From the NCBI RefSeq assembly GCF_003265705.1, contig NW_020312895.1, forward strand, positions 1-64,000: a stretch of DNA of 64,000 nucleotides, in the 5' to 3' direction. The notes below the pieces were generated by a model. The model had not been told where the DNA came from. It worked only from the letters and a program-made list of their open reading frames with translations, and ran no database searches. This DNA is from Callorhinus ursinus (taxonomy: Eukaryota > Chordata > Mammalia > Carnivora > Otariidae). Of this stretch, positions 63,056-64,000 are shown in pieces. Every line of letters begins with the position of its first letter. The first letter of the stretch is position 1. The position numbers and the translations under genes are program-made.

Positions 63056-64000
63056 ATATCATTCTTGAAGGGTCTATCCAACAAGAAGATCTAACAGTTG
63101 TAAATATCTATGCCCCCAACATGGAAGCAGCCATCTACATAAGCCAACTGTTAACCAAAATAAAGAGTCATATTGATAACAATATGTTAACTGTAGGAGA
63201 CCTCGATACTCCACTCTCAGCAATGGACAGATCATCTAAGCAGAAAATCAACAAGGAAACAAGAGCTTTGAATGATACACTGGACCAGATGGACCTCATA
63301 GATTTTTACAGAACATTCCACCCTAAAACAACAGAATACCCATTCTTCTCGAGCACACACGGAACTTTCTCCAGAACAGACCACATACTGGGTCACAAAT
63401 CAGGTCTCAACCGATACCAAAAGATTGAGATTATTCCCTGCATATTCTCAGACCACAATGCTTTAAAACTGGAACTCAATCACAAGAAAAAAATTGGCAG
63501 AAATTCAAACACTTGGAAGCTAAAGACCACTCTGCTCAAGAATGTTTGGGTCAACCAGGAAATCAAAGAAGAACTTAAATAATTCATGGAAATCAATGAG
63601 AATGAAAACACGTCAGTCCAAAACCTATGGGATACTGCAAGGCGGTCCTAAGGGGGAAATACATAGCCATCCAAGCCTCACTCATAAAAATAGAAAAATC
63701 CCAAATTCACCAACTAACTCTACACCTTAAAGAACTAGAGAAAAAGCAACAAATGATGCCTAAGCCATGCATTAGAAGAGAAATAATTAAAATTAGAGCA
63801 GAGATCAATGAATTAGAAACCAGAAACACAGTAGATCGGATCAATGAAACTAGAAGTTGGTTCTTTGAAAGAATTAGTAAGATCGATAAACCACTGGCCA
63901 GACTTACCCAAAAGAAAAGAGAAAGGACCCAAATTAATAAAATTATGAATGAAAAGAGAGAGATCACGACTAACACCAAGGAAATAGAAACAATTATTAG
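63056..64000 (+). pseudogene. L1 ORF2 endonuclease segment in inverted orientation
   Basis: Open from 63121 to 63582: the C-terminal half of the endonuclease (HGTFSRTDHILGHKSGLNRY) and the SDHNALKLELNHKKK end. The VGDFNTPL motif of the intact copy reads VGDLDTPL here. Later text to 64000 continues toward RT with frame breaks. Confidence 0.85.

Larger units (their letters stand above)
60516..64000. mobile_element. LINE-1 with 5' inversion (twin-priming structure), runs off the window
   Basis: 60516-63050 is minus strand: T tail, 3'UTR, ORF2 C-terminus and RT. At 63050-63056 the orientation flips, and 63056-64000 is plus-strand ORF2 endonuclease and beyond. The two parts meet with their 5'-most ends (head to head), the arrangement expected from twin priming. 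The right end and the duplication are outside. Confidence 0.88.

Overview
The window is mammalian nuclear DNA, almost certainly from a caniform carnivoran (dog, bear, seal or mustelid relatives). About thirteen tRNA-derived Can-SINE (SINEC) copies are present, with the head 'gcgcctgggtggctca', a CT-rich middle and an A-rich tail. They lack the extra segment I associate with cat-type copies. The L1 3' ends also carry the carnivore signature ('cactgggtgttat ... actaatgatgta ... aataaaa'). Genes are split into exons with GT/AG boundaries, and most long open frames are repeat-derived. I saw no bacterial, phage or CRISPR features.

Layout. (1) 1-3504: the 5' part of a young L1 on the minus strand, with intact ORF1, an open ORF2 endonuclease start and a CpG-rich 5'UTR. 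(2) 4864-9866: SYCE1 on the plus strand, 12 coding exons in a continuous frame; exon 1 is not visible. (3) 13201-29845, minus: a complete KRAB zinc-finger gene. I assembled it from four coding exons (15 + 127 + 93 + 1799 nt = 678 codons including stop), with a CpG-island promoter candidate at 32.3-33.25 kb. (4) 33.3-52.5 kb: no gene recognised; old L1, MaLR LTRs, a Tigger1 DNA transposon, SINEs, and a rearranged full-length L1 at 46.4-50.5 kb. (5) 52868-58649, minus: the last three exons (7, 8, 9) of a CYP2-family P450 that looks CYP2C-like; exons 1-6 lie beyond the right edge. (6) 60.5-64 kb: an L1 with a 5' inversion of twin-priming form.

Biology. SYCE1 is a meiotic synaptonemal-complex protein. 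In human 10q26.3 it is convergent with CYP2E1. Here a P450 on the opposite strand again faces SYCE1, but its residues look CYP2C-like, and a KRAB zinc-finger gene lies between the two. The three genes have unrelated jobs (meiosis, KRAB repression, mono-oxygenation); nothing suggests they form one system. The most interesting items are the possibly competent L1 head-to-head with SYCE1, including an antisense ORF and a splice donor pointing at SYCE1; the KRAB-ZNF and P450 at this locus; and several unusual L1 structures. Repeat family names and boundaries come from memory of consensus sequences and were not checked with RepeatMasker.
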